From the NCBI RefSeq assembly GCF_014651855.1, contig NZ_BMXR01000006.1, positions 124,001-188,000 of the forward strand: a stretch of DNA of 64,000 bases. Reading direction: 5' to 3'. Numbering within the stretch: the stretch's first letter is position 1; every line of letters begins with the position of its first letter. The notes beneath the pieces are model-generated. The model ran no database searches. It was given only the letters and a program-made list of their open reading frames with translations, and was not told the DNA's origin. The translations under genes and the position numbers were made by a program. Source of the DNA: Saccharospirillum salsuginis. Lineage in GTDB: Bacteria > Pseudomonadota > Gammaproteobacteria > Pseudomonadales > Natronospirillaceae. Positions 43,784-52,054 of the stretch are shown one piece after another.

Positions 43784-44529
43784 ACATGAACCTGGTAATC
43801 ATTTATGGTATATCTTCTCTATTAGGCTTTAGCATTGCTAAAAAGCTATGTGAAAACCAACAGTTTCACATTATAGGAATGTATAGAAATAGTAATGATT
43901 ATATTGAAGATCTGAATAAAGAACAGCAAGTCATTAAATTGATGTCAGTGGATTTGTTATCGCATGACATTAAGCCAAGTCAGATCCTAGATGATATTGT
44001 ACATGAGTACGACAATATAACCGTTCTGTACAGCTGTGGAGTCTGGAATCATTCGCCGGTAATAAAGATCACTAAAAATGAGATTGAGCACGTAACACGA
44101 ATAGGCTTTAGAGCGCCGGTAGAAGTTATGTCCAGATATATTCAATACTTGGACGATAACGGTAAGAAGTGGCAGTTTATCGCAACGACTGGTCTTGCGG
44201 GAGAAAAAGGCGCCGTTAAATATAATGGCTTGTATAACGCGACAACTACCGCCTTATGCAATTTCGCGCGTTCAGTTGCATCGGAAGTATCGGGTTCTGG
44301 AAATATAGTCTGTTTGTACAGTATAGGACTTTTCGACAAAGGACAAGAGTATATAAACAACCTATGTCGGCAATTGACTATTCAACGACCGCTGAGCTTG
44401 GAAAAGATCATAGAACCTATCTGTCAACAAATAACCTATCCAAATATAGCCTTCAATGGCGCAGTTGTAGAGCTGTCTGATGGCTTATTCAATTATCAAG
44501 AAGCTGCTAATATAATGGTGTCCAAATAA
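43780..44529 (+). CDS. Short-chain dehydrogenase/reductase-fold protein with altered active site
   Basis: 249 residues. N-terminal Rossmann NLVIIYGISSLLGFSIAKKL (in place of TGxxxGxG), LYSCGVWNH (the NAG-type segment) and FIATTGLAGEKG for the Ser position. In the expected YxxxK motif the sequence is LYNATTTALCNF: Tyr is present but Lys is replaced by Thr. Typical SDR redox catalysis may therefore be lost or changed. ATG 43780 overlaps the previous stop, and its own end overlaps the next ATG (TAATG). Confidence 0.78.
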   Translation: MNMNLVIIYGISSLLGFSIAKKLCENQQFHIIGMYRNSNDYIEDLNKEQQVIKLMSVDLLSHDIKPSQILDDIVHEYDNITVLYSCGVWNHSPVIKITKNEIEHVTRIGFRAPVEVMSRYIQYLDDNGKKWQFIATTGLAGEKGAVKYNGLYNATTTALCNFARSVASEVSGSGNIVCLYSIGLFDKGQEYINNLCRQLTIQRPLSLEKIIEPICQQITYPNIAFNGAVVELSDGLFNYQEAANIMVSK

Positions 44530-45161
44530 TGGCTAAAAAAGATATCCCTGTTGTCTCTTTATGTGGTATTGATGGAGTTGGTAAAACCTCTATTTTCAAA
44601 CATTTGGAAAGAGACCCTGAATTAAAAGAGATTGTGTACTTCGTAGGGCGCGGTCCGTCTATGGCTGAGTCCACTATTGAACATGCGTACCCAAGACAAG
44701 GAAATATTGAAGAATGGTTCGTTGGTGACTTTAACCATGCGATGGCAATCGGGTGCGCAGTAGATTATGTAAACTACTATAAGAATACTATTCAACCCAT
44801 CCTTGATTCTGAACAGAATCAGTATCAGCTTATTCTTACTGATAGACATACGCCTTGTTTTAAAGCTTTTGCTCTGATTAATAAAGAACCGAGCAAAATT
44901 GCACTGGATATCTTAGATTCTGTTCCCTCACCTGACAAAGTTCTGTTTGTAACTTTGGCAGAACATCTCATTCGGCAGCGTATGGAAAATAGCGCTGACG
45001 AAATCCACGAGTTTGAATCTGCAAGTTGTCAAAAAAAGCTTTTGTCGGCCTATGAAAAGCTCTTTGTCGAAGCAAAGCTTGATGTGGAAAAAGTTAGTAA
45101 CGATGGGCCTTTTGAAGAAGCATTAGGAAAAGTCAAAGCTGTTCTCCAAAGCTATATATAG
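44529..45161 (+). CDS. Thymidylate-kinase-like P-loop kinase, copy B
   Basis: 210 residues. Walker A LCGIDGVGKTSIFKHL, then LILTDRHTPCFKAFAL (DR-H in place of DR-Y), and LIRQRMENSADEIHEF as the lid. Clearly related to copies A and C but diverged. Function as for copy A: a small-molecule or peptide kinase is inferred from context. Confidence 0.8.
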   Translation: MAKKDIPVVSLCGIDGVGKTSIFKHLERDPELKEIVYFVGRGPSMAESTIEHAYPRQGNIEEWFVGDFNHAMAIGCAVDYVNYYKNTIQPILDSEQNQYQLILTDRHTPCFKAFALINKEPSKIALDILDSVPSPDKVLFVTLAEHLIRQRMENSADEIHEFESASCQKKLLSAYEKLFVEAKLDVEKVSNDGPFEEALGKVKAVLQSYI

Positions 45162-45170
45162 GTTATAGGT

Positions 45171-45782
45171 ATGAAGTCTATTGCGATATGCGGTGTTGAT
45201 GGTAGTGGGAAGTCAACAATAGTTAATATGCTTGAACAATCGGGTTTGTTGAATAATGCATTTTACTTTAGACGGACAAAGTATCTCGATGGGAACCTTG
45301 AGTTATTGAAAAGGTACCTCCCTAGAAAGTATCGGGATGCCAGAGACTGGAAAGACAGTTCATTTGGTAAATCCGTCGGTTTAGGAATACTGATGGACTT
45401 TCTTCGTTGCTATGACGAGCAGCTGAGCACGATTGAAAAGTATGATTGTGTAGTCTTTGACAGATACATTTTTTGTTATCTAGCCTATATTAATTTGTTC
45501 CAGGATATAAAAGACTTTAAAAAATTAACCGCTAATTGTATTCGTCCGAATTTAATTTTGTATATTGATGCCGGCATATCAAACCTTGAGCAACGCTACT
45601 CAGAACGTTGCTCAAATGAAGAGGATGAGGACTTAGAACTTATGGAAATGTTTGATATGTCATATCGGCGTACATTCGACGTTTTAGGGCAAGAATACAG
45701 TATTATAGATAATTCTGGTTCATTTTCGTCCACAAAAGAGCAAGTTTTTGGTGCTGTTCAATCAATTGTCGAGAAAGTCTAA
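45171..45782 (+). CDS. Thymidylate-kinase-like P-loop kinase, copy C
   Basis: 203 residues. Walker A CGVDGSGKSTIVNML, DR motif VVFDRYIFCYLAYI and lid LEQRYSERCSNEEDEDL. It is 9 bp after copy B in the same direction. The three copies share the order Walker A, DR motif, acidic lid but differ elsewhere, so they are old paralogues rather than recent duplicates. Confidence 0.82.
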   Translation: MKSIAICGVDGSGKSTIVNMLEQSGLLNNAFYFRRTKYLDGNLELLKRYLPRKYRDARDWKDSSFGKSVGLGILMDFLRCYDEQLSTIEKYDCVVFDRYIFCYLAYINLFQDIKDFKKLTANCIRPNLILYIDAGISNLEQRYSERCSNEEDEDLELMEMFDMSYRRTFDVLGQEYSIIDNSGSFSSTKEQVFGAVQSIVEKV

Positions 45783-45787
45783 ATATT

Positions 45788-46588
45788 ATGAATGAACCAA
45801 TCGGCGGAATTAGTCAAGTTGAACTACTGGGACTCATCGAAAGTCAGATAACAGAATCTACTCCAGTCTGGATCGCTGGCTCACTGGTAGAAAATATAGG
45901 AAATGAAAGTTCAGATATTGATATATACGCTGTTGTGGATGATCTTGATACAGTTGAAGAGTACGTTACTGACGGAGGAAGCTATAAAATACAAATGCAC
46001 TATTATAAAAATCGAAGAGTCGATGTTGAATTTTGGTCTCAGGACTCTGTTAGTAGCTTGGCATCAAAACTATCAGAATTGAAGATCGAACGGGCAGAAA
46101 GTAGTTTTCTCGATGCTTTGAGCGAAAACGAGATTGATTTCTTGCACAGGGTGTTCAATTGCATTGTGGCCCAAGGAGTAAGCACATTTAATGATCTTGT
46201 TGGCCAATTCGATAGTTCCAAACTGAATCAGTACCTGTTTGAAAACAAACGAATATATATCGATGATTCATTTGACGATACGGTGGGAATGTTAAATAGC
46301 AATAATATTACTGGTGCTATAAGTCGTTCTATAGAGACTCTGGAGTTTTCGCTTGATTTATTGCTTTATTCTAAAGGGTGGACGAACCCAAAGAGCAAGC
46401 ATAGATTTAAAATTATTGAGTCTGTATATGAATCTGATTTAGACGTGAGAGAGGCTTACCTCGACTTTTGGTCAGTATTGCATAACCTACCAGTTACGAA
46501 AGGTGAAAAAAAGAACCATGTAAGCACGGTGTTATCTATATCTGAGGATATAGTGGAAAAAGCATATAGAACAGGTGGGCTTGAATGA
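45788..46588 (+). CDS. Polymerase-beta-fold nucleotidyltransferase, short form
   Basis: 266 residues. IAGSLVENIGNESSDIDIYAVV gives the GS and paired Asp motif, and RRVDVEFWS the third Asp. It is related to 38604-39644. The C-terminal region is helical. It is coupled to the next gene by ATGA. Nucleotidyltransferases of this type beside PqqD-like proteins occur in some lasso-peptide clusters, where they modify the peptide. Confidence 0.76.
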   Translation: MNEPIGGISQVELLGLIESQITESTPVWIAGSLVENIGNESSDIDIYAVVDDLDTVEEYVTDGGSYKIQMHYYKNRRVDVEFWSQDSVSSLASKLSELKIERAESSFLDALSENEIDFLHRVFNCIVAQGVSTFNDLVGQFDSSKLNQYLFENKRIYIDDSFDDTVGMLNSNNITGAISRSIETLEFSLDLLLYSKGWTNPKSKHRFKIIESVYESDLDVREAYLDFWSVLHNLPVTKGEKKNHVSTVLSISEDIVEKAYRTGGLE

Positions 46589-47244
46589 ATTCGGTAACCT
46601 TAGGCGAGGTATTTGTAAAGCACTATGCCGTTAGAAGAAGGAATATAGACGGTGATGTGTTTTTAGTTAAACTAACTAATCTATGCAAGCTGGATCAATT
46701 CTCTGACGAAGTTTGGAAATTGTCGCGCAACAACTCAAGCGTCTTTGAGATTACTACAAGATTAAGTGAAAAGTTTCCCTCAATACCTAACCATAATATC
46801 ATTGAGAAAACGTTGCTTTGTATTTCTCAATATATAAAGTTGGGTTATTTGGTTCCAGAAAGTGAAGCATTAAAAGTAAGAGTGCAAGAATACAGAGATG
46901 CTACTGTTGTCGAGTATCTTGCCGCGATTATGCAAGAGCTTTATGCTGAGTGTGAAGTTTGGCATATTAAGCTCGATGTAGAGTTTAAAGAAAAGCTCAT
47001 TACTCGCTTCTACCGCATAATGTATGAAATGTATGTGGCCGAAAAAAAGAGCAATAGTCTTGAAACAGAGGTTGTATTCAAGACCTATTTGGCTGGAAAA
47101 GCTATATTTGATATGTCTGGTACCGTCAATTACATTAAGCAGTCATATGATATAAAAAGCTGGCGTCATGATGTTCATTCTAACTCGATTGTAATTAAGT
47201 ATCGGGACACAGTCTATTCAGGAGATGTTGATAGCCGGCTATAA
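46585..47244 (+). CDS. PqqD-like RiPP recognition element protein with C-terminal extension
   Basis: 219 residues. The first ~95 residues follow the PqqD pattern of three strands and three helices: FVKHYAVRRRNIDGDVFLV, LDQFSDEVWKL, SVFEITTRLSEKFPS, and LLCISQYIKLGYLVPE. The remaining ~120 residues are helical and unassigned. Such domains bind leader peptides and deliver them to modifying enzymes, so this gene is the main support for a peptide substrate (33881-34069). The identification is by pattern, not by profile search. Confidence 0.68.
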   Translation: MNSVTLGEVFVKHYAVRRRNIDGDVFLVKLTNLCKLDQFSDEVWKLSRNNSSVFEITTRLSEKFPSIPNHNIIEKTLLCISQYIKLGYLVPESEALKVRVQEYRDATVVEYLAAIMQELYAECEVWHIKLDVEFKEKLITRFYRIMYEMYVAEKKSNSLETEVVFKTYLAGKAIFDMSGTVNYIKQSYDIKSWRHDVHSNSIVIKYRDTVYSGDVDSRL

Positions 47245-47255
47245 GGAAAGTTATA

Positions 47256-48047
47256 ATGGATAAGTACATTGTGTTATCTGATTTGCATGTCACAGGGAAA
47301 GGGCTTTATGTTCAAGGTGGGAATTCCGACTTGAATTATATTAATGCTTTAAGTCATATTGCCAGCAATCATCGTGATGCTAGAGCTATTTTTTGCATGG
47401 GTGACATTTCTAATAATGGGTCGGCCAGCTCTTATGAGTTTTTTTCAAAATGCAACGAAGGCATATCTATACCCTGTTATACTATATTGGGTAACCACGA
47501 TGAAATATCTAACGCAAAAAAGCATATTAATCTTGATATTCATCAAGAGCGGTTTGTGCAGTTCTACAAGGTTTATAATGACAAAGCTTTTATATTTCTG
47601 GATACTACAGAAGAAGAGCTGGAAAGTGGCTGTTTGTGTGAATTCCGGCTTGAGTGGCTTGATAAGGCATTGTCCTTGATGCTGGACAGCAATATTGATG
47701 TATATATATTCATGCACCACAATCCATTTGATATTAATGTCAGATGCTACGAGAAAATAGGGTTGAGAAATAGCGAACAATTCTATGGTACCATACTGAG
47801 ATATAAAGCCATAGTTAAACACATTTTTTTCGGGCATTGCCATCAGAATATACATGGTATATTCAAGGGTGTGACTTATACAGCTGTAAAAGGCACCAAC
47901 CATCAGATCTATCCAGACCTCTCTAATGACAGCAGTTTTAAGGTTTGCGATTTTGAACCTTCGTATTACGTGTTGCTGTTTGATCGAGAAAACTTTTATT
48001 CATATGATATTGAGTTTAATAAAAAAATAGTCAGTGAAATACAGTGA
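47256..48047 (+). CDS. Calcineurin-like metallophosphoesterase
   Basis: 263 residues with all five blocks of the dinuclear metal site: VLSDLHVTG, CMGDISNNG, ILGNHDE, FMHHNPF and FFGHCHQNIHG. It could remove phosphate or a nucleotide from the product, reversing the kinases and nucleotidyltransferases of the cluster. That would fit activation or a final deprotection step. Last gene of cluster 2; AAGGAAAGTTATA precedes the ATG. Confidence 0.9.
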   Translation: MDKYIVLSDLHVTGKGLYVQGGNSDLNYINALSHIASNHRDARAIFCMGDISNNGSASSYEFFSKCNEGISIPCYTILGNHDEISNAKKHINLDIHQERFVQFYKVYNDKAFIFLDTTEEELESGCLCEFRLEWLDKALSLMLDSNIDVYIFMHHNPFDINVRCYEKIGLRNSEQFYGTILRYKAIVKHIFFGHCHQNIHGIFKGVTYTAVKGTNHQIYPDLSNDSSFKVCDFEPSYYVLLFDRENFYSYDIEFNKKIVSEIQ

Positions 48048-48206
48048 GTCTTTTTGAAGTATCGACGAAGGTCTGGACTTTGCGACACGCTGTCTCAAAA
48101 CATATAACAACGAGAGACCGAATATGGCGTTGGGTTGCATCCCCCTAAGCAGTGAGTGGCCCAAACGGCCTAGACTGTACCGGCGCTGTCCCATAAGAAT
48201 GGAGGG

Positions 48207-48236
48207 AACGCCACCAGACTGGGCGGTTGTTTTTTT
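48207..48236 (+). terminator. Terminator of cluster 2
   Basis: AACGCC/GGCGGTT imperfect stem (48207-48228) followed by G and seven T (48230-48236). It ends plus-strand transcripts just before the converging WYL regulator. The 160 bp before it (48048-48206) show no gene. Confidence 0.55.
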
Positions 48237-48258
48237 GAATCTCTCAATGTGTTCAGGA

Positions 48259-48972
48259 TTACATCCGTCGAACTTGGGAAACTTGCTCCTTGAACGGCAC
48301 ATACCGCCGCCGGAAAAACCGGTCTTCAATGCACTCCGGTTGACGGATCCGGTCCATTCTGAAATGCCGAAAGTCGTTCCTGTCCGGGTCCCACGCCACC
48401 AGATACCAGACCGGGGGTAAAATCAGCATGGCTTGCGGTTCGACCTCGCGGCGAGTGACAGACCCTTTTGCATCGCGGTATTGAAACCGCAAATACTGGT
48501 GTTGTAGGAACGCCGTCTCAAAGGCGGGCAGCAGTTCGGGGTCCATGGTGCCGAGGTCGGACAGGTCCACCTGTGGGGCCATTTTGCCGATATACAGACA
48601 ATCCAGAAAACGTCGAAGATCGCGTACCTTGTCGGACGGCAGGGCTTTCTCCAATTTGGCTAGGCCGGCATCGGCCAGGCTGGAAAAGGGAAGGTTGCCG
48701 GCGGCGCGCATGGTTTCAACGCTGATGAGCAGCGCAAACACCTCGATTACGGAGAACCGTACGGTGGTCTGAATCGAGCCCGGGTCCAGCCTCAGGCCGC
48801 CTCCGCGGCCAGGATCCGTGTGAATAATAAACCCTTCATCGCGCAAGGCGCTGATGTCACGCAGAACGGTCCGTCGGGAAGCGCCCACTTCCGCCGCGAC
48901 TTCAGCGACGGTCATGGTTCCGTTTCGACGGAGGCTGCGCACAATGGCGTCTTGTCGTAGGCGAACACTCAT
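48259..48972 (-). CDS. WYL-domain transcriptional regulator (YafY/DeoR-type HTH)
   Basis: 237 residues. N-terminal winged HTH (RQDAIVRSLRRNGTMTVAEVAAEVGASRRTVLRDISALRDEGF) and C-terminal WYL domain (VWYLVAWDPDRNDFRHFRMDRI). It is divergent from the epoxide-hydrolase-like gene and probably controls it through the palindrome at 48992-49014. GC-rich, so it belongs to the host background rather than to cluster 2. Confidence 0.9.
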   Translation of the reverse strand: MSVRLRQDAIVRSLRRNGTMTVAEVAAEVGASRRTVLRDISALRDEGFIIHTDPGRGGGLRLDPGSIQTTVRFSVIEVFALLISVETMRAAGNLPFSSLADAGLAKLEKALPSDKVRDLRRFLDCLYIGKMAPQVDLSDLGTMDPELLPAFETAFLQHQYLRFQYRDAKGSVTRREVEPQAMLILPPVWYLVAWDPDRNDFRHFRMDRIRQPECIEDRFFRRRYVPFKEQVSQVRRM

Positions 48973-48991
48973 TCCGCAAGGTTACCCATCA

Positions 48992-49014
48992 ATGGTGCCA
49001 TATTTTGGCACCAT
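48992..49014. promoter_or_regulatory. Operator-like palindrome for the WYL regulator
   Basis: ATGGTGCC and GGCACCAT form a perfect 8-bp inverted repeat with a 7-base AT-rich centre. It lies 20-42 bp before the regulator start and about 130 bp before the hydrolase start. Confidence 0.6.
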
Positions 49015-49143
49015 AGCGATGTACCTTATCTCTGTCCAGCCAGCACAGCGGCTTTCAAGGTGTACTGTGCATCAATTCATAGAGTGGCTGGCGAGCACGG
49101 CAGTAAACCTGGCCGCCTAACCCCAACATAAAAGGAATGAGCA

Positions 49144-50088
49144 ATGTCTGATCCAACCGATTTTCCCAATCCCACCCTGGTTTCCGTCAATGGTGTAGCG
49201 CTCGAAGTGTTTGAAGCAGGCCGAGAAAACGCCGGAAAGCCCATTGTGCTCTGCCACGGCTGGCCGGAGCACGCCTATTCCTGGCGCCATCAGCTGCCAG
49301 CGCTGGTCGATGCGGGCTATCACGTCATTGCCCCAAACCAGCGGGGGTACGGCAACTCGTCACGCCCAACGGAGGTGGAGGCCTATGACATCGACCACCT
49401 GACGGGGGATCTCGTTGCCCTGCTCGATCACTACGGTTACCAGGACGCTACCTTTGTGGGTCACGATTGGGGGGCGATGGTGGTTTGGGGGCTGGCGTTG
49501 TTGCATCCAGGTCGTGTTAAGCGGGTGATCAACCTAAGCCTGCCTTACCAGGAACGAGGAGAGATGCCCTGGCTTGAGCTCATGGAGCAATTTCTGGGCA
49601 GTGACTACTACTTTGTCCATTTCAATCGACAGCCAGGCGTCGCTGACGCGGTGTTGAACGCCAACACCCATCAGTTCCTGCGTAACCTGTACCGGAAAGA
49701 CGTGCCACCGAGTGCGCCTGAACCCGGCAATGTGATGATGAATCTGGCGACGGCGGAAAACCCACGCGGAGCGCCCCTAATGAGCGAGTCAGAACTGGCG
49801 GTTTTTGTGTCAGCCTTTGAATCATCCGGGTTTACCAGCAGCATCAATTGGTACAGAAACCTGGATAGAAACTGGCACATTCTGGGCGACGTGGACCCCA
49901 TCATTCACCAACCCACGTTGATGATCTATGGCGACCGCGATGTGATCCCGAAGTCTGAACGGCTGACTGACTTCGTACCCAATGCAGAGGCCTTGAGTCT
50001 GGATTGCGGACATTGGATTCAGCAAGAAAAACCGGAAGAGACCAATCAAGCGATCTTGGACTGGTTAAAACAGCAAGACGTCGGTTGA
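49144..50088 (+). CDS. Alpha/beta hydrolase, epoxide hydrolase-like
   Basis: 314 residues. HGWPEHAYSWRHQLP is the HGxP oxyanion motif of epoxide hydrolases. The nucleophile is Asp in FVGHDWGAMVVWG (Ser in esterases). YGDRDVIPK and CGHWIQQEKPEE supply the charge-relay Asp and His. Soluble cytoplasmic protein. Probable induction or repression by the divergent WYL regulator. Confidence 0.9.
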   Translation: MSDPTDFPNPTLVSVNGVALEVFEAGRENAGKPIVLCHGWPEHAYSWRHQLPALVDAGYHVIAPNQRGYGNSSRPTEVEAYDIDHLTGDLVALLDHYGYQDATFVGHDWGAMVVWGLALLHPGRVKRVINLSLPYQERGEMPWLELMEQFLGSDYYFVHFNRQPGVADAVLNANTHQFLRNLYRKDVPPSAPEPGNVMMNLATAENPRGAPLMSESELAVFVSAFESSGFTSSINWYRNLDRNWHILGDVDPIIHQPTLMIYGDRDVIPKSERLTDFVPNAEALSLDCGHWIQQEKPEETNQAILDWLKQQDVG

Positions 50089-50158
50089 GCACGGTTATCG
50101 ATTCAGCGGTTTGTGTGCCCTCCGGCACAGCTGGAGGGTATTCTTCCGTTCTTTGACG

Positions 50159-50854
50159 TCAAACCATTTGGCTCTGCTGTGGCTGGATATGCGCCAGCGG
50201 ACACAGGCCGAACCACTGGGCGACAGCCCGGCTAGGCTTGACATTGCCATGGACGCGCAACCGACCCGTGTCGATTGCTTTTACGATGGCGATGTCGCCC
50301 CGCCATAAATAGATCAGATCGCTCAGGGTACTGGAGAAGTAGAGGTCGATCTCGTCATCGGGTTTCTTCAGGCACAGTTCACAGTGGCCATCGATGTTCC
50401 GGAACCAGAACCAGCGTTTGTGCTCCGGTTGGTCGCATACCTCGAGTTCGACGACGGTCAGTCCATCGCCGAAGGCTTCCGGTTTGACGGTGCTCTCAAG
50501 CTCCCACAGCAATAACCCCAGGTCCATTTCCTGTTCGGTCAGGCGTCGCCGTGTCCAGCGCTGGCCCCATACGCCCAACGCCTCGACTATGGGCGCGAAT
50601 TCTTCACCGGCGCGGGTCAGGTGGTAGGTCCAGCTGCGACCGCTGGTGGACCGGTGCCGCTCGATAACGCCTTCCGCCTCGAGCTGTTTGAGTCGTCGGG
50701 CCAGGATGGTCGGCGAGGCGAGCGGGATGCCGCGTTGCAACTCGGCGAAACGGGTCGCGCCGCACGCCAGTTCGCGCAGAATCAAGGGCGTCCAGCGCTC
50801 GCAAAACACTTCGGCGGCTTTGGCGACGGGGCAAAACTGGCCGTAGCTTTTCAT
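50159..50854 (-). CDS. HxlR-family HTH regulator with C-terminal sterol-carrier-like domain
   Basis: 231 residues from ATG 50854 (MKSYGQFCPVAKAAEVF); a longer in-frame start at 50899 would overlap the promoter. HxlR winged helix at 8-100 (CERWTPLILRELACGATRFAELQRGIP, PTILARRLKQLEAEGVIERH). The C-terminal ~110 residues resemble the SCP2-like domain often fused to this group. It is divergent from the methyltransferase at 51030 and may control it. Confidence 0.86.
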   Translation of the reverse strand: MKSYGQFCPVAKAAEVFCERWTPLILRELACGATRFAELQRGIPLASPTILARRLKQLEAEGVIERHRSTSGRSWTYHLTRAGEEFAPIVEALGVWGQRWTRRRLTEQEMDLGLLLWELESTVKPEAFGDGLTVVELEVCDQPEHKRWFWFRNIDGHCELCLKKPDDEIDLYFSSTLSDLIYLWRGDIAIVKAIDTGRLRVHGNVKPSRAVAQWFGLCPLAHIQPQQSQMV

Positions 50855-51029
50855 CGCTAACCTCCAGGGGGAGGGCCTACCGTTGTTAGGCTCTCTCATC
50901 GCTTAGAGATCTCCAGAATACACAAGCGGACCAGTGGTAAATACTACAGAATGTGAAGTATCCACCGGAGCGGATGGTGTGCTGATATTGATCACAGGAC
51001 CTTCCACAGAAGCAATGCAGGAGGCTGTC

Positions 51030-51836
51030 ATGGCACAACAATCCGATAAAAACCCCGCACAACTCTATGAAGACTTCCTGGTACCGGGCATTCATGCCCG
51101 CTGGATACCGATGTTCCTGGACTATGCCAAGCCCCAACCCGGAGAACGCGCGCTGGACGTGGCCTGTGGTACGGGCATTGTCACCCGGAACCTGGCGCCT
51201 GAAGTAGGCGATTCGGGCCAGGTGGTCGGGGTCGATATCAACCCGGATATGCTGGCGGTTGCCCGAAACATACCGGCGCCGAAGGGTGCGGGAATTGAGT
51301 GGCACCAGAGTGAGGCGACGGCATTGCCCTCGGGGCCGTTCGATGTCGTCACCTGTCAGCAGGGACTGCAGTTTTTTCCGGATCCGCTGCTGGCCTTGCA
51401 GGAAATGCAGCGTGTGCTCGCGCCGGGCGGACGCGTTGCGCTGAGCGTCTTTCGAGGTTTGTCCCACCACCCCGTTTTCGAGGCGTTGCTTCAAGCCGAA
51501 GCCCGGTATCTCGACCAGCCGGTGGAGCGTGTGGCGACGCCCTTTATGTTGGGTGACGCCGACAGACTTCACCAACTGCTGGCAGAGGCCGGCTTTCAGG
51601 ACATTCAGGTGACGCCGGAGAGCCACGAGGTCCGTTTTCCGTCGGCGGATACGTTTGTGCAACTCACCCTGCTGGCCGCGGCGGCCTTTATGCCGAACGT
51701 GGCCGAAGACAGCGCGGCCCAACAAGCCCTGATCCAGGCCGTTGAACAGGAAGCCGGCGATGCCGTTCGGCAATACGAGGGCAGCGATGGGCTCTCGTTC
51801 CCCATGCATGCGCACATGGCTGTGGCGGTGGCCTAG
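51030..51836 (+). CDS. UbiE/class I methyltransferase
   Basis: 268 residues from ATG 51030, chosen for GCAGGAGGCTGTC just before it; a GTG at 50934 is possible but less likely. Motif I is ALDVACGTGIVTRNLAPEVG, then VVGVDINPDMLAVAR, then PFDVVTCQQGLQFFPDP. Typical of the ubiquinone/menaquinone methylase-like group with an unknown small-molecule substrate. Confidence 0.87.
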   Translation: MAQQSDKNPAQLYEDFLVPGIHARWIPMFLDYAKPQPGERALDVACGTGIVTRNLAPEVGDSGQVVGVDINPDMLAVARNIPAPKGAGIEWHQSEATALPSGPFDVVTCQQGLQFFPDPLLALQEMQRVLAPGGRVALSVFRGLSHHPVFEALLQAEARYLDQPVERVATPFMLGDADRLHQLLAEAGFQDIQVTPESHEVRFPSADTFVQLTLLAAAAFMPNVAEDSAAQQALIQAVEQEAGDAVRQYEGSDGLSFPMHAHMAVAVA

Positions 51837-52054
51837 TCTGGACTGACACTGGCCCGGTCGATGGACAGGACGATTGGCCGGGCATGGTGGTCAGTTGCGC
51901 TCAGGAGGACTATGATGCAAGAGGTACTTGCGAATACTTCGTCAGCGGCGTTTTGGGCCGCTCCGTTTGGGTTCTCCAGCTCGCCACAAACGTCAGTCCC
52001 CGGAAACCATCCGATCCACGACAGTTCGCTCCCGAGAGAACGCCAGGAGGCGGC

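Noticed and set aside
33881..48047. Calling cluster 2 a daptide cluster
   Set aside because: No iron-dependent alcohol dehydrogenase-type oxidative decarboxylase or typical transporter set was seen, and many genes are foreign to daptides. Only the C-terminal Thr and the aminotransferase/methyltransferase fit.
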